64,000 nt of DNA from Bordetella parapertussis (GCA_945890495.1 CAMDCO010000003.1:29243-93242), one strand, 5' to 3'; positions 15,905-26,264 are shown, numbered from the stretch's first letter. Notes: a model not told the origin generated them from the sequence alone. Made by a program: numbers and translations.

Positions 15905-15970
15905 GGAACGGGTGCCTTAGCAGGTTAATTTTTGCAGGTTAATTTTTTGCAGCACAGCACGCTACGCTGC

Positions 15971-16002
15971 AAAAAACCCGCTCTCTGAAACATGAGAGCG
16001 GG
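15971..16002 (-). terminator. intrinsic terminator between nirS and nirC
   Basis: On the minus strand, 12 nt after the nirS stop, a 9-bp perfect stem CCCGCTCTC/GAGAGCGGG with an 8-nt loop is followed by six T. This should end most nirS transcripts and leave the downstream biosynthesis genes at a lower level. A second hairpin (GCAGCGTAGCGTGCTGTGCTGC) follows directly. Confidence 0.85.
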
Positions 16003-16014
16003 AAGAGAGGAAGG

Positions 16015-17820
<1,806 letters not shown>

Positions 17821-17831
17821 TTAACCAGTCC

Positions 17832-17845
17832 TTGATATAGATCAA
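17832..17845. promoter_or_regulatory. FNR/DNR box for nirS
   Basis: TTGATATAGATCAA matches the FNR-family consensus TTGAT-N4-ATCAA perfectly. On the minus strand a CATATT -10-like hexamer follows at 17809-17804, giving class II geometry (box centred 41.5 bp before about 17797) for leftward nirS transcription. Could bind FNR/ANR or the NO-responsive DNR/NnrR; sequence alone cannot tell. Confidence 0.85.
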
Positions 17846-17867
17846 TCTTAAGATATTTTTGACCCAA

Positions 17868-17881
17868 TTGATGCATGTCAA
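17868..17881. promoter_or_regulatory. FNR/DNR box for the nor operon
   Basis: TTGATGCATGTCAA, one mismatch from TTGAT-N4-ATCAA. Centred 36 bp from the first box. For rightward transcription a CACTAT -10-like hexamer at 17905-17910 fits a start near 17916, again about 41.5 bp from the centre. So each divergent gene seems to have its own class II site. Confidence 0.75.
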
Positions 17882-17940
17882 TTAAGATGCGCACCTCTTC
17901 GGTGCACTATGCGCCCCGAAACCCAACAAAGGAGAGCTTC

Positions 17941-18303
17941 ATGATTGTGGAACCTGTCGCGCTGGCCAATTTTTTTACCGTGTTTTTCTCGGCCGCTATG
18001 GTGATCCTGACGGGCGCTACTTATGCCTTGTTGTTTGCTTATTCGCGTCTGCGTCAGCGTCCCCGCCTGATGCCGCTGGCCTATGTGGCCTATCTTGGAT
18101 TATCGGTGTCCGTTTACACGCTGGCTCAGGCCGCGAATCTGTTCAACGACACCTTCTGGACCTTCATCGTGGGGCTCATGCTCCTCGGTTATTTCGTGGC
18201 CCCTCATGGGGTCTGGCATCTTTGCGTGGCGACCCATGACCAGGAATCGGTCGATGGGCATAAGCCGCACGATGAAGGTAATCCCCTGTTCATTCGTTCC
18301 TAA
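17941..18303 (+). CDS. small three-helix membrane protein upstream of norC
   Basis: 120 aa with three hydrophobic segments (about residues 6-32, 39-62 and 68-90) and a polar, His/Asp-rich tail (HGVWHLCVATHDQESVDGHKPHDEGN). ATG 17941 has a strong AAAGGAGA ribosome site 7-8 nt upstream. It is the first gene after the divergent FNR box and lies 35 bp before norC, so it is presumably co-expressed with norCB. I do not recognise the family; it does not resemble NorE or NorF closely enough to name. A role in NO reductase assembly or membrane function is inferred from context only. Confidence 0.75.
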   Translation: MIVEPVALANFFTVFFSAAMVILTGATYALLFAYSRLRQRPRLMPLAYVAYLGLSVSVYTLAQAANLFNDTFWTFIVGLMLLGYFVAPHGVWHLCVATHDQESVDGHKPHDEGNPLFIRS

Positions 18304-18338
18304 CCCCACTGTAACAACCTTAAATAGGAGGCTTCGCT

Positions 18339-18986
18339 ATGAGCCAAACTGCGTGGTGGGCATCTGAATCCCTGTGGAAGAAATCCGCCATCTGGGTAAC
18401 AGCTGTCTCATTCATTTTCTTGATTTACCTTACCTTTGATACGCTGCCGTATATCAAGGCGGGCGGTACCAATGTGCCCGGCTTTTCGGTGATCAACAAG
18501 CGTATTGACTACCAATACAACGAAGCCAAGCATCGTTACCTGCCGGTCATCGGTCAGGACGAGCCGCTGTTCGGCAAGATGCTGACCGAAGCGGAGGCCG
18601 AAGCCCTCGTTTCCAAGGGTAAGCTGACCACGCAGGCCAAGAACTGTATGGAATGTCACACCCTGCTCGGTAACGGTGCCTATTACGCTCCGGACTTGAC
18701 CAAGTCTTGGTTGGACCCGGCGTGGGGCTCCAAGGAGACGCGAGAAGCCGATATGGTGGCCTTCCTGATGGATCCGACCGATAAGCTGCACAACAGCATC
18801 GGCCGCAAGATGCCCAATCTGGGGATCACCGAGGAAGAGGCCAAGGCGACCGTTGCCTTCCTGAAGTGGATGAGTGCGATCAATACGATGGGATTCCCCC
18901 ACAACTTCAAGACACTGGATCAGTCGGATGCACCGGCGGCTGTTCCTGCTGCGACCGCCCCGGCGGCTGCAGCCCAACCCAAATAA
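18339..18986 (+). CDS. norC: nitric oxide reductase subunit C
   Basis: Membrane-anchored monoheme cytochrome c of cNOR, passing electrons to NorB. The 215-aa product has an N-terminal membrane anchor (residues 15-33), the conserved NKRIDYQYNEAKHRYLPVIGQDEPLFGK segment and a heme site CMECH at residues 103-107 with HTLLGNGAYYAPDL after it, plus the axial Met in KMPNLGI. An Ala/Pro-rich tail (AAVPAATAPAAAAQPK) extends beyond the normal C-terminus. ATG 18339 has AGGAGG upstream. Followed by norB after 12 nt. Confidence 0.97.
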   Translation: MSQTAWWASESLWKKSAIWVTAVSFIFLIYLTFDTLPYIKAGGTNVPGFSVINKRIDYQYNEAKHRYLPVIGQDEPLFGKMLTEAEAEALVSKGKLTTQAKNCMECHTLLGNGAYYAPDLTKSWLDPAWGSKETREADMVAFLMDPTDKLHNSIGRKMPNLGITEEEAKATVAFLKWMSAINTMGFPHNFKTLDQSDAPAAVPAATAPAAAAQPK

Positions 18987-18998
18987 GGAGGCAAGAAC

Positions 18999-20447
18999 AT
19001 GAGTGCCTTGGGCGTTTTTAATACGGCAAACCTTAATGGAGGCCAGAAACTGGGGTTGAAATACCTCACCGTTTCGCTGGTACTGTTTGGTGCGCAAATC
19101 TTGTTCGGCCTCTTGGCCGGCTTGCAATTCCTCATGCCTGACTTCTTGTTCGGCATCGTGGATTTCTCTGTCAACCGTACCTTGCATGTCAACGCCCTCG
19201 TGGTGTGGCTGCTTTACGGCTTTATCGGCGGCGTGTATTTCATGCTTGAAGATGAGGCCAAACACCCCGTCGTGGGCTTGGGACTCGGAAATTTGATCTT
19301 CTGGGTGCTGACCTCGGCGGTCGTTGTGGTGGTGCTGGTCTTTTTGCTGGTGCAGGTTGGCCCTGGCGAGATGAGCTCGATCTGGTTCATCAACGAGGGT
19401 CGCGAGTACATCGAGGCACCGCGTTGGGCAGACATTGGTATCGTGGTCTCCGTGTTGGTCTTCTTCTACAACGTGATGGCGACCTTCACCAAGGGCCGTT
19501 ATACCGGCATCGGGGGTGTTCTGGTGCTTGACCTGGTTGCCTTGGCTGGTTTGTACCTGTTTGGCATGGGCTACACCCCGAACATCTCCATGGACCAGTT
19601 CTGGTGGTGGTGGGTGATTCACCTGTGGGTTGAGGCGACCTGGGAAGTGCTGGTCGGCTGCATCATGGCCTACATGTTGATCGAGACCATGGGCGTGCGC
19701 CGCAAGATCGTGGAAACCTGGCTATACATTGAGGTTGCCCTCATGTTTGGCTCCGGCATCCTGGGTCTGGGTCATCACTACTTCTGGATTGGTACGCCGG
19801 AATATTGGCTGACCATTGGTGGTTTCTTCTCTGCCTTGGAACCGATTCCGTTGGTCGCCATGGTGGTGCATGCCTTGTTTGACTCTGGCGTGCACAGAAT
19901 GAAGAACACCAATCACCCGGCCCTCGGCTGGACCATTAGTCAGGCGGCAGGTAACTTCTTTGGTGCGGGTGTATTTGGTTTCATGCACACCCTGCCGCAG
20001 ATCAACCTGTACACCCATGGCACGCAGTGGACCGCTTCGCATGGCCACTTGGCCTTCTTCGGGGCCTACTCAACCGCTGTGATTGGCTTCTTCTACCTGG
20101 CTGCCCAGAAATCGCGCGGCAATGTGTGGATGAGCGGCAATCTGCCGGGTAATGGCTGGAAGTGGAAGTGGGGCATGGCCTTGCTGTGGATCGGTATGAT
20201 TGGCATGACCATGTCGTTGTTGATCGCCGGCTATACTCAATCGCAGCTTGAGCGTGCCATCGAGGGTTCGACCTGGATGGGCTACTTTGCCGCCCAGGAA
20301 CATCCGTGGTTCACGCAGGCGATGAACTGGCGTCAGATCTCCGGCTACGGCTTCTTGCTGGGCTATATCCTGCTGGTCTGGGACCTCCTGACCATTGGCA
20401 AGGGTGAAACCCGCCCGGCTCAGGTTATTGACTCCGAAGCGCACTAA
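18999..20447 (+). CDS. norB: nitric oxide reductase subunit B
   Basis: Catalytic subunit of cytochrome c-dependent NO reductase (2 NO to N2O) in the heme-copper oxidase superfamily. 482 aa, twelve helices. Heme and FeB ligands visible: NRTLHVNALVVWLLYGF, HLWVEATWEVLVGCI, GLGHHYFWIGTP, VHALFDSGVH and the HGTQWTASHGHLAFFGAY segment. The Glu residues typical of NorB are present (WVEATWE). AAGGAGG precedes the ATG. No norQ/norD follow; a strong terminator ends the operon. Confidence 0.98.
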   Translation: MSALGVFNTANLNGGQKLGLKYLTVSLVLFGAQILFGLLAGLQFLMPDFLFGIVDFSVNRTLHVNALVVWLLYGFIGGVYFMLEDEAKHPVVGLGLGNLIFWVLTSAVVVVVLVFLLVQVGPGEMSSIWFINEGREYIEAPRWADIGIVVSVLVFFYNVMATFTKGRYTGIGGVLVLDLVALAGLYLFGMGYTPNISMDQFWWWWVIHLWVEATWEVLVGCIMAYMLIETMGVRRKIVETWLYIEVALMFGSGILGLGHHYFWIGTPEYWLTIGGFFSALEPIPLVAMVVHALFDSGVHRMKNTNHPALGWTISQAAGNFFGAGVFGFMHTLPQINLYTHGTQWTASHGHLAFFGAYSTAVIGFFYLAAQKSRGNVWMSGNLPGNGWKWKWGMALLWIGMIGMTMSLLIAGYTQSQLERAIEGSTWMGYFAAQEHPWFTQAMNWRQISGYGFLLGYILLVWDLLTIGKGETRPAQVIDSEAH

Positions 20448-20470
20448 CCGACGGTCTATGCCGTCTAAAA

Positions 20471-20498
20471 ACGCCCGCCTTGTGCGGGCGTTTTTTTT
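20471..20498 (+). terminator. intrinsic terminator after norB
   Basis: ACGCCCGCC-TTG-TGCGGGCGT stem followed by eight T, 24 nt after the norB stop. Confidence 0.92.
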
Positions 20499-20576
20499 CG
20501 TTCGAGCCTTAATTTGGCCAGTTTGGATGGCTACAATAGCCCCCTCGTCCTGGGATCAGGAATTCAAGGAGTGTCC

Positions 20577-21551
20577 ATGGCCACCTCGTCCGAACTTACT
20601 GTTTCTATTGTTATCCCCGTTTATAACGAATACGAAAACCTGCCCGATCTGGTCGAGCGCGTGCACCTGGCGATGCGGGACTGTGGCCGAACCTGGGAAT
20701 TGATCTGCGTCGATGACGGTTCGCGGGATGGTAGCGACCGTTTGTTGGCACAACTGGCCGAGACGCATCCGGCCCTTCAACCCCTCTGGCTGAAGCGCAA
20801 TTACGGGCAATCGACGGCGATGCAGGCGGGTTTTGATGCGGCGCGTGGGGCGGTGATCGTTACCCTTGATGGCGACCTGCAAAACGACCCGGCCGATATC
20901 CCGCGCCTCTTGGATAGGCTCGACGCGAGTCCGCAGGTGGACATCATTTCCGGCTGGCGCGAGAAACGCAAGGACGCCTTTATCCTGCGTAAGTTGCCGT
21001 CTTGGCTGGCCAATAAACTGATTTCCAAGGTCACCGGCGTGCGTCTGCATGACTATGGTTGCTCGTTGAAGCTTTATCGCCGCGAGGCGCTGGCCAATGT
21101 GAAGCTGTATGGCGAACTGCATCGTTTCGTGCCGGCCCTGGCGCGCGAATTCGGTGCCCGCGTGATCGAGACCCCGGTGATGCACCATCCGCGCCTGCGT
21201 GGGGTCTCCAAGTACAGCATCGACCGCACCATTCGCGTCCTGCTCGACCTCTTGTGGGTCAAGTTCCTGCTCCGTTTTCTGCATCGCCCCATGCACGCCT
21301 TTGGCGGTGTCGGCCTGGTCCTCTTGGTCCCGGGCGTGCTGATGCTGGCCTGGCTGGCGGGTCTCAAGCTGTTCACCGGGGTCGATATTGGCGGCCGTCC
21401 GCTGCTGATGTTGGGGGTGATGTTTACCCTCATGGGCGGGCAGTTCCTGGGTATGGGGATCCTGGGCGAGATCCTGATCCGTATCTGGCACGAGCCGACC
21501 CGGTCGCAGTATCTGTTGCGTGAGGCGCCCACCGAGTCCTCGTCGACCTAA
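20577..21551 (+). CDS. family 2 glycosyltransferase, dolichyl-phosphate-mannose/ArnC type
   Basis: Membrane-bound GT2 enzyme expected to move a sugar from a nucleotide donor to undecaprenyl phosphate. 324 aa: GT-A domain with VSIVIPVYNEYENLP, CVDDGSRDGS, LDGDLQNDP (DxD-type metal site) and GWREKRKD, then two C-terminal membrane helices (about residues 235-258 and 270-292). ATG 20577 is preceded by AAGGAG. The next gene is a GT39-type transferase 10 nt later that could use the lipid-linked sugar; sugar and acceptor are unknown. Confidence 0.9.
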   Translation: MATSSELTVSIVIPVYNEYENLPDLVERVHLAMRDCGRTWELICVDDGSRDGSDRLLAQLAETHPALQPLWLKRNYGQSTAMQAGFDAARGAVIVTLDGDLQNDPADIPRLLDRLDASPQVDIISGWREKRKDAFILRKLPSWLANKLISKVTGVRLHDYGCSLKLYRREALANVKLYGELHRFVPALAREFGARVIETPVMHHPRLRGVSKYSIDRTIRVLLDLLWVKFLLRFLHRPMHAFGGVGLVLLVPGVLMLAWLAGLKLFTGVDIGGRPLLMLGVMFTLMGGQFLGMGILGEILIRIWHEPTRSQYLLREAPTESSST

Positions 21552-21561
21552 TCGGGCCGTG

Positions 21562-23088
21562 ATGCGTCACTGGCCCCTCTGGTTGCTGTTGCTCCTGCCC
21601 TTTGTGGGGCTGGGCAGCGCGCCGCTCTTCGATCTCGACGAGGGGGCCTTCACGGCGGCAACGACCGAGATGTTCCTGCGCGGTGATTTCTGGTCAACCT
21701 ATCTTCTGGGTGAGCCGCGCACCGACAAGCCCATCCTGATCTATTGGCTGCAAGCGGCCTCGATCATGGCCTTTGGCCCTACGGAGTGGGCCTTCCGCCT
21801 GCCCTCTGCGCTGGCCGGGAGCGCCTGGATCGCGATTACCTGGTTGTTTGTCGCACGGGTGGCCGATCCGGGTCGGGCCTTGCTGGCGGCCCTGATTGTG
21901 GCTACAGCGGCAGGGGTTAGCGTTATCCTGCGCGCGGCGACGGCTGATGCCTTGCTCAATCTGTGGCTGGCGGCGGCCGGTTATGCCACCTGGCTGTGGC
22001 TGGCCGAAGGACGCATCGTTTGGCGTTATGTTGGTTTTGCGGCCATGGCGCTGGGTTTTCTGACCAAGGGGCCGGTCGCGGTGGTGGTGCCGGCGGCGGC
22101 TGTCTTTTTGTGGTGTGCGAGCCGGGGCGAATGGCGGCGTTTCTGGCACTGGGGCATCGGCACGGATATCCGCTCGCTGGGGCCGGTCCTGCTCTTTATC
22201 GCACTCGCCTCGCCCTGGTTCATCGTCCAGTACTTGCGCGAGGGGCTGACCTTCTTCGAGGGTTTTTTCCTCAAACACAACCTGCAACGCTACGACTCGG
22301 CGATGGAGGGACATCGCGGCCAGTATTTCTATTACCTCTGGGTCGTGCCGCTCTCGCTCTTGCCGCATTCCGGCTGGTTACTGGCGGCGTTCCTGCGGTG
22401 GCGGCGGATCTGGGATGACCCGCTACAACGCTTCGGTCTGCTCTGGTTCCTGTTTGTGCTGGTCTTTTTCAGTTTCTCCGGCACCCAGTTGCCGCACTAT
22501 GTCTATTACGGCTACGGCGGTTTGATTCTGGTTCTGGTGGGTCAGACGCATTTGAACCGGTTCGTGGCCTTTCTGCCGGCGCTGTTGGGATTTGCCTTTC
22601 TGTTGGCCTTGCCTTGGCTATTGGCGGCAGCGGCCCCGAACCTGCGACCGGACGACCGTTTGTTGGCGGCGGATTTGGGGGCGCATTTTGATACGACCTT
22701 TATCGTGGCCTTCGCGCTGCTAACCCTGCTTAATGGGGTCTGGCTGGTGCGGGGCCGCAGTACGCAACGGGTGATCTACTGGCAAGGAGTGACGGCTGCG
22801 CTGGCCTTTGCACTGGTCTTGTTGCCGGCGATCGGCGGGCTGTTGCAGGGCCCGATTCGTCAGGCCGGGCAGATTGCCGCCGGGATGTCGGCCCCTCTGG
22901 CCCTGTACGGCGTCAACACCCCGAGCTTTCAGACCTATGCCGGCCGAGCCGTGGCCCGTCGTGCCCCGCAAGCCGGTGAGATCGCCCTGACGCGCGCGAG
23001 CCGTCTGGCCGACCTGCCCGGTGCCGAGGTACTCTTTCGCGAACGGGGTTACTTGCTAGTGCGGATGCCGGTCGCTACGGGTCGATAA
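21562..23088 (+). CDS. ArnT-like family 39/83 membrane glycosyltransferase
   Basis: GT-C-fold enzyme, 508 aa with about 12 membrane helices, likely transferring a sugar from undecaprenyl phosphate to an acceptor in the periplasm. The first periplasmic loop has the catalytic-type acidic motif FDLDEGAF and the EPRTDKPILIYWLQA segment, both typical of ArnT relatives. A LGFLTKGPVAVVVP helix follows. Start ATG 21562 lies 10 nt after the GT2 gene; the two are presumably an operon. The 3' end overlaps a convergent GT39 gene by about 40 bp. Target glycan unknown. Confidence 0.87.
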   Translation: MRHWPLWLLLLLPFVGLGSAPLFDLDEGAFTAATTEMFLRGDFWSTYLLGEPRTDKPILIYWLQAASIMAFGPTEWAFRLPSALAGSAWIAITWLFVARVADPGRALLAALIVATAAGVSVILRAATADALLNLWLAAAGYATWLWLAEGRIVWRYVGFAAMALGFLTKGPVAVVVPAAAVFLWCASRGEWRRFWHWGIGTDIRSLGPVLLFIALASPWFIVQYLREGLTFFEGFFLKHNLQRYDSAMEGHRGQYFYYLWVVPLSLLPHSGWLLAAFLRWRRIWDDPLQRFGLLWFLFVLVFFSFSGTQLPHYVYYGYGGLILVLVGQTHLNRFVAFLPALLGFAFLLALPWLLAAAAPNLRPDDRLLAADLGAHFDTTFIVAFALLTLLNGVWLVRGRSTQRVIYWQGVTAALAFALVLLPAIGGLLQGPIRQAGQIAAGMSAPLALYGVNTPSFQTYAGRAVARRAPQAGEIALTRASRLADLPGAEVLFRERGYLLVRMPVATGR

Positions 23089-24569
23089 CCTTCAACCAAA
23101 AAGACGCTGTAGCGGCGGGTGAGGTCCCGGTGGACGGGGATGACGATCTCCGGCAGGGGCGTAACGGAGGCGAAGTGCTGGCGCAGGAAGGCCAGATCCA
23201 TCGCTCCGCCCACGAGCAGGAAGGCCCCATCGGGCGCTGTACCGAGGTCATTCATGAGGGCGTAGTGACTGCGGACCTGTCCGGACAGATTCCAGAAATA
23301 GGCCGGCCGCGAGCGGGGCCGGGCGTAATACAGGAGCTCGGTAATAACATCCCGGTCGGTACACAACAGGCGTGCCTCGGGGTGAGCGGCGAGCTGAGCC
23401 GCTACGGCCGCACCGAATGCGCGCCAGCCGGTGATGCGGTGATAGGGGTCCGTTTTTCGAGTTAGTTCTACGCCGATCCCGCGTGCCAGGTCGTGATAGT
23501 GGTAGATCACGGCACCCAGGGCCAGGTTGAGGCTCAGGGCCAGGATTAACAGGCGGCGGCTATTGCTTTGTAAGAGGGCGATGACGATCAGTGGTGTCGC
23601 TGCGACATAGGCAAAGGCGGCCCAGTTGGCGAAGGCGCGCGAGAGCAGGGCCAGACCCATGAAGCTGGCGAGCGGCAGGAACACAAACCAGGCCAGAAAA
23701 CGCAACGCGGGGTTGTCGAGCCAACGGCGTGGGCGCAGGGCCAGGCCGGTCAGGATGGCGAACAAGAGCGGGCCGAATACAGCAAATTGGGCGCCGAAAA
23801 ATTCCAGTAGTTTGCCCGGGTGGAGCAGACCTTGATCGAGTTGCGAGATCTCCGCCGTGTGCTGAAAACTGGCGAACTGGTGTTGGGCGTTCCAGATGAG
23901 ATTGGGCGCAAACAGGGCCAATGCAATGGCTAGGGCAACGAAGGGTTTGGCGGTGGTCAGATGACCGCGCCGCTGCGATTCGCTCAAGAGCCAGCCCAGG
24001 GCGGCAACGCCAAAGGCGACCATGGTGTATTTCGACAGCAGACCCAGGCCGACGAGGGTGCCTAGAAGCAACCAGTCACGCCAACGATCCAGGTCGACGG
24101 CGCGCACCAAGGCCCAGAGGGCGGCGCTCCAGAAAAAGAGTAGGGCGGCATCGGTGGTGATCAGCCAACTGCCGAGGGCAACGACCGGCAGGGTCGCGTA
24201 GGCCAGGGCCGTCCACAGGGGCGCAGCGGGTGCGTGCAGGCTGGGTTGCCAGGCTAGCAGCCGGCGGGTGGTGAAATAGAGCAGGATCGCGCCCAGCGGA
24301 TAGAGTACGAGGGAAGGCGCACGCACGGCGAATTCGCTGTCGCCCAGAAGCGCGGTGCTGAGGGCGATTAGCCAAGCGAGCATGGGCGGTTTCGAGTAAT
24401 AGCCCCAGGCCGGTGCGGTGGACCAGTCCCAATATTGCGCCTCGTCAAAGAACAGTTCGGGCTGGGCGTGGAGGGCGGCCGCAAGCCGCCAGATTGTGAG
24501 GGCCAGAAGGGCCAGGCCGAGCCAGCGCAGATCCTGAGTGAGGCGGTCAGGCATCGAGCGGTCAGTCAT
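23049..24569 (-). CDS. family 39 membrane glycosyltransferase
   Basis: Second GT-C-fold, polyprenyl-phosphate-sugar-dependent transferase, about 506 aa and 10-12 helices. Motifs: ELFFDEAQYWDWS (catalytic Asp/Glu loop), GYYSKPPMLAWLIA, TDAALLFFWSAALW and GLGLLSKYTM. Soluble C-terminal segment with CTDRDVITELLYYARP. I choose ATG 24569 (MTDRS); upstream ATGs are in frame. Its start overlaps the VTT-domain gene by 8 nt, and its 3' end overlaps the convergent ArnT-like gene tail to tail. Confidence 0.87.
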   Translation of the reverse strand: MTDRSMPDRLTQDLRWLGLALLALTIWRLAAALHAQPELFFDEAQYWDWSTAPAWGYYSKPPMLAWLIALSTALLGDSEFAVRAPSLVLYPLGAILLYFTTRRLLAWQPSLHAPAAPLWTALAYATLPVVALGSWLITTDAALLFFWSAALWALVRAVDLDRWRDWLLLGTLVGLGLLSKYTMVAFGVAALGWLLSESQRRGHLTTAKPFVALAIALALFAPNLIWNAQHQFASFQHTAEISQLDQGLLHPGKLLEFFGAQFAVFGPLLFAILTGLALRPRRWLDNPALRFLAWFVFLPLASFMGLALLSRAFANWAAFAYVAATPLIVIALLQSNSRRLLILALSLNLALGAVIYHYHDLARGIGVELTRKTDPYHRITGWRAFGAAVAAQLAAHPEARLLCTDRDVITELLYYARPRSRPAYFWNLSGQVRSHYALMNDLGTAPDGAFLLVGGAMDLAFLRQHFASVTPLPEIVIPVHRDLTRRYSVFLVEGYRPVATGIRTSK

Positions 24570-25251
24570 GGGGACGGGCCTTGTCATCCTGGCTCAGATT
24601 GCTTTCAAATTGCGCGGCCTGACGGTGTTGGCGATACAGGCGGGCGCCGATGACGGCGGAGATAACGAACAACCCAGCGGCGATGCTCAGGCGCAGGCTG
24701 GGGTCCACATTCACGCCACTCCCGGCGAGGGCGAAGATCAGGGTCTGGGGCAAAAAGCCTAAGGCCGAGCCGGCAAAGAAGGGCCGGGCGGCGGTGTGGC
24801 TGACCCCGGCGACGAGGTTGGTCAGCAGGTTGCTACCGACGGGCAGGAGGCGGATCACCAGGGCCATGTTGAACGGGCTGTGGCCGAGAAAGACATCCAC
24901 TTGTGCGATGCGACGCGCAAAGCGGCGTTTCATCAGGTCGCGGGCGAGGACGCGGGCGTAATAAAAGCTGGCGATGCAGCCCATGACGGTTGCTAGCAGG
25001 GCCAGCGCCGTACCGATGACGAAGCCAAAGGCATAACCGCCGAGAAAGGCGAAGACCTGGCGCGGCAGTCCGACCGCCATCGCCAAAGTGCCCACGGCGA
25101 GAAAGAGCAGCTCGCCACGCAGACCTTGCCCGCGCACGGTGGTGTCGATCCAGTGTTCGTTGAGGCTGTCGAGGCCCAAGTGGCGCACGGCCAAGCCCAG
25201 CAGCACAAGGGCCGCCATCAGGAGGGCGCTTTTTGCAAAGGTGCGTAGCAT
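24562..25251 (-). CDS. VTT-domain (TVP38/DedA-like) membrane protein
   Basis: 229-aa membrane protein of the TVP38/TMEM64/DedA superfamily, whose members are thought to move or scramble lipids such as undecaprenyl phosphate. Core VTT landmarks: AMAVGLPRQVFAFLGGYAFGFVIGTALALLAT, FYYARVLARDL, LVIRLLPVGSNLLTNLVAGVSHTAARPFF and GSALGFLPQTLIFALAGSG. Start ATG 25251. It overlaps the downstream GT39 gene, suggesting a shared job in lipid-linked sugar handling (inference). Confidence 0.85.
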   Translation of the reverse strand: MLRTFAKSALLMAALVLLGLAVRHLGLDSLNEHWIDTTVRGQGLRGELLFLAVGTLAMAVGLPRQVFAFLGGYAFGFVIGTALALLATVMGCIASFYYARVLARDLMKRRFARRIAQVDVFLGHSPFNMALVIRLLPVGSNLLTNLVAGVSHTAARPFFAGSALGFLPQTLIFALAGSGVNVDPSLRLSIAAGLFVISAVIGARLYRQHRQAAQFESNLSQDDKARPHD

Positions 25252-25313
25252 GGGCCGGATTGTATCCGCATTCCATGACGGGACCGGCGACACCCGGCTA
25301 TCGTCGCAGCCGC

Positions 25314-25445
25314 GTTAGCGTGAAACAACACGGCCATTGGCGGAGGGGCAACCCCCCGTGGTTGCCCTGGTTGGGCAGGCGCGAGGACGGCTCCTGCAAT
25401 CGGTTTCATGATTTGGGGTGGCATGAATGCCATGAAAGTTGAGGG
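25314..25445. repeat. dispersed 132-bp repeat, copy 2
   Basis: Ungapped counterpart of 12804-12935, with about a dozen substitutions. Here it sits between the VTT gene and tRNA-Ser and includes the 24 nt that in copy 1 form the start of nirH (here encoding MAVLFHAN before running out of homology). No nirH body follows, so what moved was the repeat and not a gene duplicate. Confidence 0.85.
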
Positions 25446-25494
25446 CTTTTTGCTTGCCCGGGAGGGTGCTTCCCTGTATGCTTCACCACCTTCC

Positions 25495-25585
25495 GGAGAG
25501 GTGGATGAGTGGTTTAAGTCGCACGCCTGGAAAGCGTGTGTAGGTTCATAGCCTACCGCGGGTTCGAATCCCGCCTTCTCCGCCA
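25495..25585 (+). tRNA. tRNA-Ser (anticodon GGA)
   Basis: Type II tRNA of 91 nt with encoded CCA. Acceptor arm GGAGAGG pairs with CUUCUCC before G-CCA. The anticodon stem-loop ACGC-CUGGAAA-GCGU gives anticodon GGA (reads UCC/UCU). The long variable arm UGUAGGUUCAUAGCCUACCG folds, as required for serine, and the T-arm GCGGGUUCGAAUCCCGC is canonical. Confidence 0.97.
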
Positions 25586-25895
25586 GATGTTTGCAGGATT
25601 CCATCCTGTTGTATCCCGAAACCCGCAGCGCATTCGCGTTGCGGGTTTTTTATCGCCTGAGCCATAACTGCTGCGTGTTATTGGCATGGTATTGGCGTTG
25701 GAATGGGGCGCAGGGGTATTGTGCTGAGGTGCTGTATTGCCGGTTTTGTTCTGGATCACAACCGCTATTTGCGTTGTTTTGATTGATTGAATCCCGCACG
25801 AACAATAGGTTTATTTGTGGGGTGTTTGCAATTACGGAATAAGTTGATTATATTCGCGCCGTTGAATTTCAATTTATTTACAGGAGACTAGTAAT
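25586..25895 (+). other. intergenic region: tRNA terminator and H-NS gene promoter
   Basis: 310 bp without a credible gene. It starts with the tRNA terminator and becomes distinctly AT-richer towards the H-NS-family gene (about 25770-25890), as expected for a promoter that H-NS itself might bind. A 63-codon ORF across the tRNA 3' end has no support. Confidence 0.6.
25619..25651 (+). terminator. intrinsic terminator after tRNA-Ser
   Basis: AACCCGCAGCGC-ATTC-GCGTTGCGGGTT stem (12 bp, one G-T wobble) followed by a T run, 34 nt after the tRNA. Confidence 0.9.
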
Positions 25896-26264
25896 ATGGC
25901 AACGCATCAGGAAATTATGGCGCAGATCAAGCAATTGAAGAAGGATGCTGCGATGGCTCGGCGTGTTGAAAAGGCGCAAGCAAAGAAGGATGCAAAGAAA
26001 GATATTGAGGCACAGCGTCGTTCCGAATTGTCGGGCGTTATTGCCCAGATTCGCGACATGATGAAGCAACATGGCGTTACGGTAGCTGATCTGGGTGGTG
26101 GGCGTGGTCGTCCGAAATCGGCTACGGCGGGTGTTAAGGGTGAGATTCGTTATGCCAACCCGGCCGGCGGCAAGGGCTGGACGGGCAAGGGCCGCAAGCC
26201 GGCCTGGGTGGTGGATGCCTTGGCTCAGGGGCGTGCCTTGAGCGATTTTGCGATCAATAAATAA
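25896..26264 (+). CDS. H-NS family nucleoid-associated protein
   Basis: 122-aa xenogeneic-silencer-type protein. N-terminal two thirds form a coiled-coil oligomerisation region rich in Lys/Glu/Ala (KQLKKDAAMARRVEKAQAKK). The C-terminal DNA-binding part reads EIRYANPAGGKGWTGKGRKPAWVVDAL, containing the H-NS AT-hook-like core (here GKGRKPAW). This arrangement is typical of betaproteobacterial H-NS proteins. ATG 25896 has CAGGAGA upstream; a terminator follows 17 nt after the stop. Confidence 0.92.
   Translation: MATHQEIMAQIKQLKKDAAMARRVEKAQAKKDAKKDIEAQRRSELSGVIAQIRDMMKQHGVTVADLGGGRGRPKSATAGVKGEIRYANPAGGKGWTGKGRKPAWVVDALAQGRALSDFAINK

Noticed and set aside
25318..25604. ORFs spanning copy 2 of the 132-bp repeat and tRNA-Ser (both strands)
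   Set aside because: They run through a tRNA gene and a dispersed repeat; open frame is incidental.
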